A stretch of DNA of 64,000 bases, taken from the NCBI GenBank assembly GCA_027596075.1, contig JADGJC010000115.1, positions 51,721 to 115,720 of the forward strand, given 5' to 3'. Below, in pieces: positions 46,301-58,200 of the stretch (the stretch's first letter is position 1; each line of letters starts with the position of its first letter). The stretch is from Rhizophlyctis rosea (lineage: Eukaryota > Chytridiomycota > Chytridiomycetes > Rhizophlyctidales > Rhizophlyctidaceae). The notes beneath the pieces are model-generated. The model made no database searches. It was not told the DNA's origin and saw only the letters and a list, made by a program, of their open reading frames with translations. The position numbers were made by a program, and so were the translations under genes.

Positions 46301-47491
46301 GATCTTTGTGACCACCACGAATGACTTTCGTCCTCTTATCCGACTGCAACAACAACAGTTTCTTAAACTTCCTATCCTTAGACCAATCGTTCCCCGCCGT
46401 AACCGACAACACAATAACCACAGCAACAAGGATAGCTAACCCCTCCACCCACCCCGTCGACGGACAGAGCGCCGTCTCAAGTGCCAAAACAACAGCAGCA
46501 CCAACAATAAGAACCTTAATAATCGGATCATCCTTAATCGTATCCCACACAATCTCCAAAATCGTATCACTACGAGGTGGAGGAATGACGTTCTTGCCGA
46601 AAGCTGCCTGACGCTGATCCCGATCCGCGGGTGTCATATCAATAGAAGCTTTCTTTTCCTCCCCACCTTTGATTTCCGCACGCCCGACATCCATATCATC
46701 CGTGAACGGGGCTACTTTTTTGGATTTATGTTGTTTCGGGGCGGCCGGTGGTTTCTCGCCGAGTTTTGTACCGGATAGATGTTGGTTTGCTAGCGCGAGG
46801 CGGAGGCCGTTCTCCATATCTACGTCGAGGAGGTATGCTACACCTTCTACCCCACCGAAATCTGCGTTGAGCTTTTCTAGGAGTGCTGGACTGGCACGGT
46901 TGTCAAAGTTGCAGATTGAGGATAGCTCTTCTGGGGTGAGACCGTAGTTGCCTGCTCCGACATGTGGGGTTCGGGCTTTGAGACGGTCTAAGGCGGCGGC
47001 TCGAAGGGCTGCAGCCGGGTTGGTGAATTCTCCTTGCCGTTCACTGGGCTCTTCGGCCCGTCCACCACCACCATAATCACCGCCGCCTGGTCCTCCTGGT
47101 GATGCTGTTGGATAGACATTCGCGTCTGTGCCCCCATCTGCTTTGATTGAAATGAGATCGCACATGTGAGTCCTTAACCGTCAACGGACGGGAGATCATT
47201 GCCCTGTTTTCTCATTGACCACAACTCACCAGCATATTGCTGACGATCAGCTCCACCGGCAGCACCTGCGATGCTGTTCACACTGTCCGTACCGTCCAGA
47301 TCTAAATCGTTTGCACGACTTCCAGGACGCTGCAAAGGAGGCAAGGTGCTCCTCACCCCAACGATCGACGATGCTCTTCCAACTTGTACTGGATCTATGA
47401 GTCGTGCGGGGGCGATGGCTCCTCGTGGTTGACCGTGCTCTACCGAGTCGCTGCTGCTGTTGATGGTGTTGGGATGGTCCACGTCTGACAT
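43368..47491 (-). CDS. PMCA-type Ca2+-transporting ATPase (P2B)
   Basis: This P-type pump moves Ca2+ out of the cytosol, across the plasma membrane or into the vacuole (as fungal Pmc1 does). Two exons, 47491-47230 and 47140-43368, sum to 4035 nt, encoding 1344 residues; the phase agrees (GCT G / CA). Signatures: DESPLTGES, CTDKTGTLTEN with D583, KGASEIV, RMVTGDNILTACKIA, GDGTNDAPALKEADVGFAMG, and PMCA-specific membrane segments such as QFQLGVNLVAIVLTFVGAV with the LLWVNLIMDSLGALAL helix. The N-terminus is about 200 residues with a Gly-rich stretch. The C-terminal tail contains AGKRWQTVRSAVVLMGHLDEV, a basic amphipathic stretch that could bind calmodulin, and ends in a run of Gly. The shorter start at 47165 (MCDLISIKADGG) is inside the intron/exon junction and was rejected. 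Confidence 0.95.
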
Positions 47492-48000
47492 GTATGATCA
47501 CGCAGGGCGTAGTAGGCGATGTTGATTCAGATGATGATGTGGGAAGGTTTTGTGGGTGTATGACGTTGGACTTTGTGGGAACCTGCCCACTTTCTTTAAA
47601 TATTCTAATTTACCCCTTCACTTCTTTGGAAACAAATAAGTTCTGGAAACAAATAAGTGGAAGTTGACACGACAACGGATGCAAATTGAAGTCAGGTTTT
47701 ATTGATGGTTGCAGACTAAGCAGTTTTCGCCCAAAGCACTGCATCAACCGACAGACCCCAGCCCACTCCACTCGTAATCGAAACAAGCTTTTGTGCATTT
47801 TCCATTCAGCCAATGGTAATTGGTGATGGATGTGATCGGTTATTAATTGATCAGTGATTTCACTCACATAGTCGACCCTCATGTGGCGTGTCACAAATAA
47901 TGTCCGATTGAGCACCGAGGTGGGATTGGCACTTCAGTGATCACACAGACCCAGCATGCTCATTCTTTGGGTGTGAAATTGTGAATCAGGGTCTCTTGGA

Positions 48001-48186
48001 GTGGTTGTGGCGCAGCATGATTACTCAATCGGGACTACCGCCTTCTTCAAGAATACTCTCCCACTTCGCTTTGACACAAAAAGGAATGCGAGGCATCGCA
48101 GTGTATCATTCTGCTGTATCTGCCGAGCAAGCGATGATCGTGCAGCCAAGTCTTATACAACATTCATCGTCAGAGAAAACTGCTAA
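48001..48186 (+). pseudogene. Possible decayed zinc-ribbon copy related to the HNH-like genes
   Basis: The frame encodes RFDTKRNARHRSVSFCCICR, which resembles the second half of the ribbon module at 35364-35525 (INDKTGQHSVYCIKC): a basic stretch, HSV, then C-x2-C about 10 residues on. The first Cys pair is absent; a TGTGGC just upstream lies one base out of frame. It ends at a stop after about 20 more residues. Similarity is short and could be chance. Confidence 0.2.
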
Positions 48187-48707
48187 CCCAAGTGAGTCAA
48201 GTGTAATTTACATGTTTGCAAATTGCAATCATGTGGCCCAACCTCTAGCACTGCGTCAGACAACCTGGATGACAGGTGAACGAGAAAGGATGGCATGACT
48301 CTCACTCCTCCCAATTTCGATGCAACTTGCCCACTTATACGACGGCAGCACGCCGGAGTACTATCAACCGCTAGTCCTTTTCAGAATAGTCCATTATTGA
48401 CAAAACTTGAAGTACATGGTGTGCGACGCCACTTGTTGAAATTCGTTCCATTCGGAATCTACTAAGCACATCAAGGCAATCTGATTCACCTGGAAAATTA
48501 GTTTGTTTGCAAAGGAGGTAATCCCAAACGTGTAGTATGCTGGTCTAATTCTACAATTTGAAAGTCTTCCTAATGTAGAAGGAGGTTTCAAAATTACCTT
48601 TCCATACTCACCCATATAGTCTATTCTATCACAATCAGATCTCATTCAGCGCGGTAGAGACCTGTCTTGCAAGACCGGCCTTGCATGTTTACAGGCACAG
48701 CGATAAA

Positions 48708-49075
48708 ATGAGTGCTCCCGCAAGCAAAAGACGAAAAGCCGAGCAGAGCCTTCATGGAACTCAAACAGCATGCGCGAATTTACAGTTGACGCTCATTGAA
48801 ACCGGTCAAATTCGTTATGACACCGAAGGGTACCAGCAATCAGCCCCAACTGGTCTTGGACGTACCGCCTAAAACTTCTCCCTGCATCGTCATCAACTGA
48901 CCGATGACAAATAGAAATCAAGTATCTACGGCCATTTTCAATCCAGAAACGCCAGAATGACATGGTCGGACCAGGGAACAGTCCATACATCCTACTGCTT
49001 CAGGACGACTCAGATTACGAGAAAATCAGAGACCCTTGGCCCCTCCTCCCTCGCTGCCTGGGCAGATGGTTTTGA
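48708..49075 (+). CDS. Possible small two-exon gene of unknown function
   Basis: An ATG at 48708 begins SAPASKRRKAEQSLHG...LQLTLIETGQI. Joining 48813 to 48915 (donor GTTATG, acceptor ACAAATAG, 101-nt intron) continues in phase with IKYLRPFSIQKRQNDMVGPG and DDSDYEKIRDPWPLLP to a TGA at 49073-49075, 88 residues in all. The composition is convincingly protein-like and the start has a nuclear-localisation-like KRRK. The donor is non-ideal, and no homologue is recognised. Confidence 0.33.
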
Positions 49076-51120
49076 TCACGCAAACAGCGAATGAGTGGAA
49101 TGGGCCGTGATTTGTCTGCGTGGAGGCTGTCGCTCATCTCAATCTCAACAACGACTGGTTAAAAGACCGGCTTCAAGATTTCTCCAGGCCGTTGGTATTG
49201 GGTATATACTCAAAATCATGTTTTGCGGCTGCAAGTGTGCAGTACTTGCGCAAGACCACCAACACCTTTAGGCGGACGCCCAGTGGTTCTAATGATGCCC
49301 AGTAGACCGCTCTTGAAGACATGACAAGCTTGCACAAAGTGCACATAGAGATCTGATTGCTTTTCTTACCTTTCAAACCATACCTGACATTCTACCATTA
49401 CGAGTCATACGTCTCAAAGTGACAACCTAGTCCGCAGACAGTAGGTTAGCAACGGCAATAGCAAACGGAAGGAAAGGAGGTCCGATTGCAGAAGGTGGTC
49501 GAAATGCATAGACACATTGCCAATCCCATGCACAGCGGCTTCATGATATTATGTTCTCCGTGGCATCCCTTGTATCTTCCGGAACCGAGTCAGTAAGCGC
49601 CGCTTTGTTGACCGACTGATAAGAGCACATTGCCGAAAAATAGTGGTGAGACCCGAGCGGACCCTCATCAGCTCAGAGGAAACTTGAAACCTCACACAAA
49701 CGCACCCGCAACCTGACGTGAAGGATGATCGACAAACACCCCTCCGGATCTGCTCAACAAAGGCAGCATCCGTTGCCGTCCCTGGTTATCGCAATAGTAG
49801 CCGATAGTCATAAGGATGCGCAAGCTACACTAACGCGGCAAAACGGCCTATATAGCACGGAAATCACAACCTGGTCACATATCTCGTGAAATTGTTGTAG
49901 TGATCTGCCTCTTCTGCAATCCTTATACCTTTTGGTCCTCAAGACTTCACCGCGATGGCACCGGGTCAGGCGTTCGGTGATGTACGACCTCCTGTTGTCT
50001 TCCAGGGTCCCAATCAAATAGAGCGCATTTCGAAACAGAAGGGGAACGCACTTGCGGAACCTGAACGTCATGAACGTCGTCATGCGTTCGTGTTCCGACT
50101 TCTCTAGTACTATGGGGCAAAAAACCATGTACAAGAAGTGCAGGTCAAATGTCCAACAATGCGAATGGGTTCATCCTTGATAGTATGGACGGTATCCATT
50201 TCATTGACAAGGAATTGTGGCGTCACCGTCTTCTTTGCATGCCAAGCCGTCACCCAAATCGCGTTCAATCACTCCACTGGAAGAGGTTTCTGTACTGTCC
50301 AGCCGGGCAGTCTGCCGGCCAACGACTTTGTTTTCTCCATACAGTTTCACAGTTGCTACGTGGAATGGGTAGGTTACATCGTCATCCGGTTGCATGCAGA
50401 ATGGTCGAAGCCCGAGTTGATGACCCCATGCAACTCCATGCAACTCAATGTATTGCTCTGGTAAAAATGGTACTGTTATTGCTTGGTCATTGAGAATATT
50501 GGGAGTCGCCACGGTAAGTTTGGCGAGCGCAGCATATCCCCATACCAAGCTCCCGCTGTTGACTTGGTCTTGGTCGATCTGACAAGGATCATGCCCAAAA
50601 CCAAACTGGTTGTCCCAAGTCCAAAAAATGAGTTGCCAAATAAGATGTAGAGTCCATCGTAATACATGTTAGAGGACCGGCTTCCCATCATTCATTCCTG
50701 AGTCTCATTTAGTTCACTTACCCTCTCTCCTCCGCCAAACGTGCGGGTAAAGATACATACAATTGATGGTCACTATCACGAAGGAGGGAAATCATGCAGT
50801 TGACAATCCACTTCAATCTCGCAAACCCACGGGACCCGAGTGAAGGCGGGGTGTCCTGATACACTCACTGCCATGGATACTCCATTTCTGTCTGCCATCT
50901 TGTTCGAATCAAAGAGCAAGACGTTTAAACCTGACGACGAAATGTCTTCAAACCCGATACACATAGCACAAGTCATAACAGCAATGTTCACTTGAAAGCT
51001 TTGGGGTGAACATGATGGCTATCTCCTTTTTTTTGCACAATTCACACTTGCATGGTGACTGAAGATCCGAAATAGTTTCAAATATGCAATCATGAAAACC
51101 CAATTTGGACTGCCTAGATA

Positions 51121-51405
51121 TCATTGGTCTGCATGGTGGATGTATTGAGCAAGCTTCAAGACCATTTGGACGTTTGCACTGCTTCCTGGTATGCTATTGG
51201 AAGTTCCCGGCGGTGAAAAAGCGAAATCAGATATCTGCACGTGGCATACCCAGCTGAAGCCGTTGTCACCGTCAGCCAAGGTCCGCCAACTATTGGGAAT
51301 TGGCAATTGGAGGTTCGTAAGGTCCTTCCAAACCTCGTCGCGATAATAGCGCGTAAAGGCTCTTCCCTCAAGGAAGTGGTTCTCAACTTGACAACGATTG
51401 AGCAT
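51121..51405 (-). CDS. Possible small gene or exon of unknown function
   Basis: From ATG 51405 the minus strand encodes 94 residues (EGRAFTRYYRDEVWKDL, LPIPNSWRTLADGDNGFSW, ANVQMVLKLAQYIHHADQ) ending in TGA. The composition is balanced and soluble, unlike neighbouring chance frames. Another minus-strand frame overlaps it, there is no promoter hint, and it may be an exon of a larger gene or an accident. Confidence 0.28.
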   Translation of the reverse strand: MLNRCQVENHFLEGRAFTRYYRDEVWKDLTNLQLPIPNSWRTLADGDNGFSWVCHVQISDFAFSPPGTSNSIPGSSANVQMVLKLAQYIHHADQ

Positions 51406-52057
51406 GACCGATGGTAGTAAGGAGCGTATTCAGTTGATAAACCCATTCATTCGCCATCATTGACGTGCAATGTCTTTTTTTCTAATGTTGAACCAGACAC
51501 AAGAAGAAAAAGAAGTCACCCGGCAATCAGGAGTCAAGCAACATGCACTGGTATGGCGAAACATGATGAGCATTGATGCAAACATGGGAGGCTGGCAGCG
51601 TAGTTGGTGGGGTCGCCACATCCCATACTTGATGCATTGGCATGTGTTTGTGCGTCATAATGAATGACCGCATGCCAAACACAAAAAGGAAAGGTATGGA
51701 ATGTGTGCAGGGCACGTTAGCATTTAGGCGAACATCACCTATGACCTGACATGCCAGATGTCCATGAGGAAAGGTCTAGCAACCCATCACCTAAAACTAA
51801 AAAGATGTCGTCCAGCATATCTGGCACTTGATGTATGCTTTATCATTTTAAAGCGCTTACCATAAGCTCACGAAAAAAAGAAGCGATGTCACATCGGGGA
51901 GAATATACCGCTGTGTGCAGGCCTCAAAGACGCACGGCCGAATGACAGAATGGATAATCACTTAATCCACTTCAGTTCAACTCTATTGCTACAATAAGTA
52001 CAAATACAAGTAAAACATTATGCCAATGAAAATTCAACTATCATACACAATCAATCA

Positions 52058-53188
52058 TCATCCATAAAACGGATCCCACTCCTCCTCTTCCTCTTCCTCT
52101 TCCTCTCTTTGCGCCCTCTCTGCCTCCCTCTCTTTCTCCTTCCGCTTCTTCTCATACGCCTCGTCATCAGTCGGGTATTCTCGTCGACATATAGGACATG
52201 TGTTGTGCTGTGCATGATTGTCAATTGGCGTATTGAATGAAGATAGGACACAGGTCTCATTCATACCAGTTCTAACCAGGGCGTTATACATTGTGCATGA
52301 AACGTGTGTTTACAAGGTAGTTCTTTTGGAGAGGAGTCCGAAGTAAATTTGTCTACGCATATTGAGCATGAAGAGTCTAATTGTTTTGTGGGACGAGTTA
52401 GATGTTTCATTGGTCAGACGCTTCTAAGGCAAATTGATGAAAACACCATGTCCACTCTAAATCATACCGCTTTTATGGTCCAACTGGGCGTTAGGCAAAT
52501 TTCTGATGAAAGCTTTGGAAGCCGGTGGCGGGCCTTTTGCGCTTGCGTTTGCTTCTTCGAGCAGTTGGGAGATGAGGTTGTCTAGAACGACTTGCTGATC
52601 ATGTTGATTGGCCATGCCTGAGCGGTCTCGAATGGAGTTGAAGAGACTGTCAACATCAAAAGGTGGAATGATGTCAGAATCATTGATATATGACTTCGTG
52701 TCATGGGTAGCCAAATGCTTTCCGCGATCAATATCATGCACCGAGGTACATATGCGGGCGATCTGCGGGCAATCTGAACAACTTCCGGGCTTGCCAATCT
52801 ATTCCTATCGACGTGCTTCTGTCACGCTACAATGACGACTAAGTTGCGTGGGTCCGTCTATGGAGAATGCCTCTCAGCCCGCCGCCGGTTGGCGGGCCGT
52901 TGTCGTTATGCTTCCCACTTCCTACACTCAAAAACTCACTTTGCGACAGCCAAGAAGCTCTCCACATCGTGCATCTCCGTCGACTCTCTCCAGCGCTGCT
53001 GTGATTCGTCGTCCGTATTCATGAAAGACGATATGTCTGGGTTTGTTGGGCGGGGCGTACTCCTACGAGAGAAGGACGGCTCCGGCAGGTTATGGTCCTC
53101 TGTATAAAACCAAGATGAAGTTTGTAAGCGAGTGTGGAGACACTCGCGCTGTACAAGTTGGCTCCCTCTACGTACGAAAGTATGACAT
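52058..53188 (-). CDS. RING-H2 E3 ubiquitin ligase, RNF126/RNF115-like
   Basis: The 3' half is secure: exons ending at 52468, then 52376-52267 and 52207-52058, phases consistent. They encode SSCSICVDKFTS...[29 protein letters not shown], a complete RING-H2 with two CxxC pairs and C-K-H-T-F-H, very like the RNF126/RNF115 group that ubiquitinates client proteins. A Lys/Glu coil and an acidic run (about nine Glu, then WDPFYG) end it. Upstream the exon has a helical block (QVVLDNLISQLLEEANAS) and CSDCPQIARIC. A 5' model with a 13-nt first exon (53188-53176) and 53099-52940 joins in phase to 52781, giving 248 residues, but that acceptor (CCGGAAG) is purine-rich, so the N-terminus is provisional. 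Confidence 0.78.
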
Positions 53189-53663
53189 CGTGGCGGATAA
53201 GTGATATGGACAAACTGATTCGCAGATGGAACGGGGGAAAAGTTGAAAAGAGCTGGGAGGATCTGTGGAGCAAGGGCGAAGGGGATGAGGAGTCTTTTGT
53301 TTGTTTACAACTTTCTCGATTACTAAACTGTAACTAAAGCCAGGGTGGAAGATGCCGGTCACGTGTTACCGCGCGGGTCCTTGAGTCGTTCAGACTTCCT
53401 CCCCCGCCTTTTCCTTGCGGGGACCGTCACTGCTTCGTTCGTCAACCAGTAGTCCCTAGCACCCAATGTGTCCCGCCCATTGCCAGGGACATGATATTTG
53501 TGTTATGTCAATGACAGGAAAGAAAAGAGGAACATGGAGCGTTGAAGTTGTGTTTATAATGCCCTAGGCATGCCGTGGTTTTGAAGCTAAGCCACTGTTA
53601 TGGTACTCTGTTCCAAGATTGACGGGTTATGCAACGTACGCCATTCCGCAGCCATATCTCAGA

Positions 53664-53670
53664 TATAAAA
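53664..53670 (+). promoter_or_regulatory. TATA box of the 53742 gene
   Basis: TATAAAA in AGATATAAAAGC lies 72-78 bp upstream of the ATG at 53742, the expected position for a TATA-dependent promoter with a short leader. Confidence 0.5.
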
Positions 53671-53741
53671 GCTGGTAACCGTCGATCCTTGCAAAGCTGA
53701 TCTCCCCACCGCCTAGCTCGCAAGCTGTTGCCAACATCAAA

Positions 53742-54474
53742 ATGGACAATTCGGATGCAACTGCCAAACCTCCATCCCTTCAGGAGTTAGCCTTCAAACA
53801 CGTTCTATCCACTCGCACTGCAGAACAAATCACATCCGCTTTCGCCAACCACCGACTTCTCAAAGACCTCGGTCCCCTCCGAAAACTAATCACCGAAGCA
53901 CAAGAGCTTGACAAACGCCAAAATAACCTACAACTCTCCCTGCCAAAAATCCACCCATCCCTCCGCGTGCCCTTCGAAAACGACCAGATCACCCTAGTCA
54001 AACACTCTGTCGACATCGACTTGACTTCCAACAACGGCGACTTCCATCACAATGAGAAGGAATTCCATACCCTATTTTCAGTCAAGCCCCAGAACGCCCC
54101 ACATTGCAACCTCAAAATCGACTACTCCACCGACGAAATGTCCTGGCAAGGTCGTCAATGGGTCGCGAACAGACATACGTCCATCACGATCCAATACCGC
54201 GACATCCCTCCCATGAATCTATATAAGATGTACTACTTGGACGGAGAAGACCATTCAAGCAACGAGTCTTGGTTCGTTAGTGTAGATGAAGGGCTCACGT
54301 TCAATCTGTGAAGATGTTGGGATTGACAGTAAGGCGGATATGGCGGTTGCGCATCTGTTGTGGCTGTTGGTAGGGGTACCATTGCAGCAGGATTTGATTG
54401 AGCAATTGCAAAGGTATTTTCATTTGGGGATGGAGGATGACGATGACGATGGTGACGATGTGTGGTATGCTTAG
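53742..54474 (+). CDS. Orphan protein, reading frame probably interrupted near its end
   Basis: The main frame, ATG 53742 to TGA 54309-54311, encodes 189 residues. It starts MDNSDATAKPPSLQEL and contains a helical N-terminal part (RTAEQITSAFANHRLLKDL) and a beta-rich C-terminal part with WQGRQWVANRHTSITIQYRD. No family is recognised. Directly after, in the next frame, comes a very protein-like stretch (VGIDSKADMAVAHLLWLL...DLIEQLQRYFHLGMED, then an acidic run) that ends at 54474. The two frames join near 54300 without room for an intron, suggesting one missing or extra base. If so, the protein would be about 245 residues. Alternatively the first stop is real. A TATA box and C-rich codon use support the start. 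Confidence 0.6.
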
Positions 54475-55216
54475 ATGGGGGGCTGATCCATGTAGTCAGT
54501 ATATGTTAGATTCACGGCGCAGTGCACGAAAATGTTGTTTCGGCGGGGTGAGAAGTTGGCAAGTTGGCAACTCTGTTCTTGCAGAGTTGAGTGTCCTTTG
54601 GCATAGTGCGGACCCTGAAACGTGCCAGTTTTTGGCAAACATCGGTATGGGTTGATGGAGTCGGTACTCAAGAGAGAGCGCGACCCTAGTCCAGCATAGT
54701 AAAGAGGACTTAGGATGGTCATCGAGCGGCATACACATCAACCGCATACATCATGCATCTCAGGTTATTTCAATTTTGTGATTTTCACAGACGGACCAGG
54801 TTGATGATATAAACATTAAAGGACACAGAGGTGTCTTTTATAGTACGACCAGAACTTGTTGGCAAACTGGCACATTCTTTATGGCATATTATATTTCCTA
54901 TTATTGAAAACACGTTGGCCAGGATGTGTATGATGGGTGGGAGCAGACATCATGTTCGCAGATACCCGGTGACCATTCCCCAATCAGCCCCTCAACGATC
55001 ATCCCCGATCACCATCTTTTGACCGGCTGAACAACTTTCCGTCACGTCCTATCAAATATCCAATTTCAGCGTTCAGGCACATCACACCGACTTTGAAAAC
55101 ATTTTGGGAGGTTTGCGGCAGCATCTCTCCCCGCGAAGCACACCTCCTCTTGTGGAGGCGAGTCTTGCCAAGGCGCATCTTCACAACACCGCATCCTTCG
55201 GGACAAAGGTTAAGCA
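54475..55216. other. Intergenic region, promoter of the BK-type channel
   Basis: No open frame of interest on either strand and no clear TATA box near 55217. The last 150 bp are C/A-rich on the coding strand. No repeats or RNA genes were recognised. Confidence 0.5.
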
Positions 55217-58200
55217 ATGTCCACAGTTTACGACTCCGACACTCTCCTCCCCGTCAATAACTCGACGGCGGTGGATGATGAGGAGCCTTTGGTGAAGGAT
55301 AAGAGATACTATAATTTCATCCTCATCGCGCCATTCGTCATGATTCCATTGAGTATCATCGGGTACCGACTGGCGAGATATTTATGGAGGATATACCAGG
55401 CCAAGGTGTATGGGTTCGGTAAGTTTGTGCCGTGATTAAGTCGTAAAGAAGCATAACACCCAACGCAACACATCCGCTTGCACTGTTCAGACGACGACCT
55501 GTTTTCTGACCCTCTGGCCGAATTGGGCCTCACCCTAAACCGAGGCTACCAAAACACCTCCGACATCCGCAAAATCCGCAAAGAACAACGCCGCCTCCAA
55601 ATCAAAGAAGCCCGTCGCATGCGCAGCCGTCACCGTACCGATTCCCAATCCTACACCTCCCCAACCGACACCACAACAACAACCACACCCACCCCACACC
55701 AAAAACGCCGCTTCAACTTCGCCCCCCTACAACTAGCGGAAACCTACTTCCACACCATCCGCCGCCGAACCCGCAAAACCTGGTCCGCCCGCTTATCCCC
55801 ACAAGCAATCCGCACCTGGTTCGCAACCTCCCGCGCCGCCCGCGTATGGATGGTCTTCCAAGTATTCTGCACCCTCCTCTCAATCATCAACTACGTCCTC
55901 CTAACCTACACAATCCAACGCACCGACCGCCGCCACATAAAATACCTCGACCTCTTCCTCGCAACCATGTTCGCAATAGACTACTCCCTCTCTCTCTACA
56001 CAGCCGAAGACCGTCTCCGAGCGTACTTCCACCCGTCAGCAATGGTCGATTTGGTCTCCATCGTCCCTCCTTTCATTTACGTCCTAATCTCCGAAACATC
56101 CCAGTACGTGTGGTTCTTAGGTCTTCTCCGCATCCTTCGGGCGTCTCGGATTCTCCGAACGTACAGGTTGTTGAGTTTCAGCGAGACGGAAGAGAAACGC
56201 GAGTTGACGATTTTGGCGCTAGGGTTTATGAATTTTGTGTTTTTGAGTGCGAGTATTATTAATGCGATGGAGAGTTTGAATGCTGGGAGGAAGGATGTGG
56301 CGACGTTGGAGAATTGGCATGATAGTTTGTATTATATTATGGTTACTTTCAGGTACATATCTGTCCTATTCAGCGATGGAAACATGGGCGTTTCGCGTAC
56401 TAAGAAAGTTCACGTCCGACAGTACGATTGGTTTTGGAGACCTAACACCGAACAGCATGCCATCCCGTGTGGTAGTCATGCTCCTCATCGTGATCGTCAT
56501 TGTCTTCGTACCGCTGCAAACTGGGCGTCTGGCAGAAATCTACAACTCCACCTCCCCGTACCATCGTGCACGTTACTCCGCTTCCTCCAGCCATGCACAT
56601 GTGGTTGTGGCAGGCAGCGTAACAACAGAAAGTGTGGTTGAGTTCTGTAGGGAGTGGTTTGTAGAAGGTGGTGGTGGGAGGGGTGTGGTAGTGTTGCTCT
56701 GTGAGAGTGAGCCGGGGATTGAGATGAAGAGGTTGCTTAGGCATCCGGGGTACAGGGGCAGGGTCGTCTATTTGTGAGTATAAGGTTGGATTGCACTCAC
56801 AAGGACCTATCAGATGGCTGGTTTTATCGACTGATGTGCACGCCCTTACCACCTGTAAACCAACCAATAGGTGCGGCTCCCCCCTCTCAATCTCCGATCT
56901 CCGCCGCTGCAGCGCCCAATACGCAACCGCCCTCTTCCTCCTAAACTCCTTCTCATCACCATCCTCCTCTTCCGAACCGACAGCCGAAGAAGAACAACTC
57001 CGCGTAACCCGCGGCGCAGACGCCCAAACTCTCATGTACGCCCTGGTTGCTAAAACGTCGTTCCGGGGACTTCCGGTCTTCGCCCAAGTGCAAGACATCC
57101 GAAGCCAAGACCTCTCGTCACATTGCGGGTGTGACAGGGTATTATGTGTGGATGAGGTGAAGATGAGTGTAGTGGCGAGGGGCGTTTTGTGTCCGGGTGT
57201 TTGCGCGTTGTTGGTGAACCTTGTTCGGGCTTATGCGGACGATGGGTATCACCATCGAGTTCAGGAGGCATGGTTGGAGGAGTATCGGCATGGGACTGCA
57301 CAGCAGGTTGGAACGCTCCTGGTCCCCGGTGGATTTGTCGGAATGAGATTCCCGGATGTGGTGAAGGAAGTGTTTGTGACATTTGGTGCAACGGTATTCG
57401 GGGTCGTGCGTCTCAACGCGGGCTTTGATGTCAACATCGTCCGCTTGAATCCCGGAAGGGACTATAGGGTCCGAAGAGACGACGTCTTGGTTCTGTGTTT
57501 GGAGGGTGGGGATGAGGTGTTGTTGAGGATAGGATTGCAGTATAAGGAGTGGGGTGGATGGAGAGAGTTCGAACGGGGTGATTTGGAGAGGGAGATGGAT
57601 GTTGTTGTGGATCGCCAGAAGGAGGAAAAGAACAGGATGGGACAAGATGTTCAATTGAGTGTGCTGAAGAGCGAGGGAGAAAAGAAAGGAGTCTATGTTC
57701 TCGGTGAAGAGGAGGATGAGGAAAAGCGAAAGAGTGTCAGCAGTCCAACTACCACTGCCGCACCACCCACGGAAACCCCTCCCACCATCTCAACTGCACT
57801 CGCTCTCGAGAAACCACAATCGCTGCCCTCCACCACCGCTCCTCACCCACAATCCCACCCACACCCAATATCACCCATCCATCTCACAGAAAGCACCCCA
57901 CAACTCCAAAACCACATCATCCTCTGCGGTGCAATGTCCTCCCGCGCCATCCGCCATTTCGTCCGCTCCATCCGTCTCGCAGGCCCCACTCTCCTCTCCC
58001 CATCAACCCTTTCCAATCCATCTTCCTCGCACCCAACATCCACCACACCAACATCCGCATCACCCATAGTCTGTCTCCTCGAACACCCACCCGACACTTC
58101 TACCGACCCAATCTGGGCAGACATACTCCAATTTCCTCATGTACACATAGTAAAGGGCACACCGCTGAAGAAGACAAGTTTGGCGCTGGCGGGCGTCGAA

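Larger units (their letters stand above)
47492..52057. other. Gene-poor region with weak coding candidates
   Basis: About 4.5 kb upstream of the Ca2+-ATPase and downstream of the RING-H2 gene. Three weak candidates are listed separately (48001-48186, 48708-49075, 51121-51405). A minus-strand frame of about 155 codons (to 50201) is open but lacks an ATG and splice partners. A minus-strand piece at 48394-48645 has an intron-like CAAACTAATTTTCCAG before a short plausible end. No RNA genes or mobile elements were recognised. Confidence 0.4.

Noticed and set aside
50201..50670. About 155-codon minus-strand open frame rich in Trp and Asp
   Set aside because: No ATG near its start, no acceptor or donor giving a phase-consistent gene, and another open frame overlaps on the same strand.
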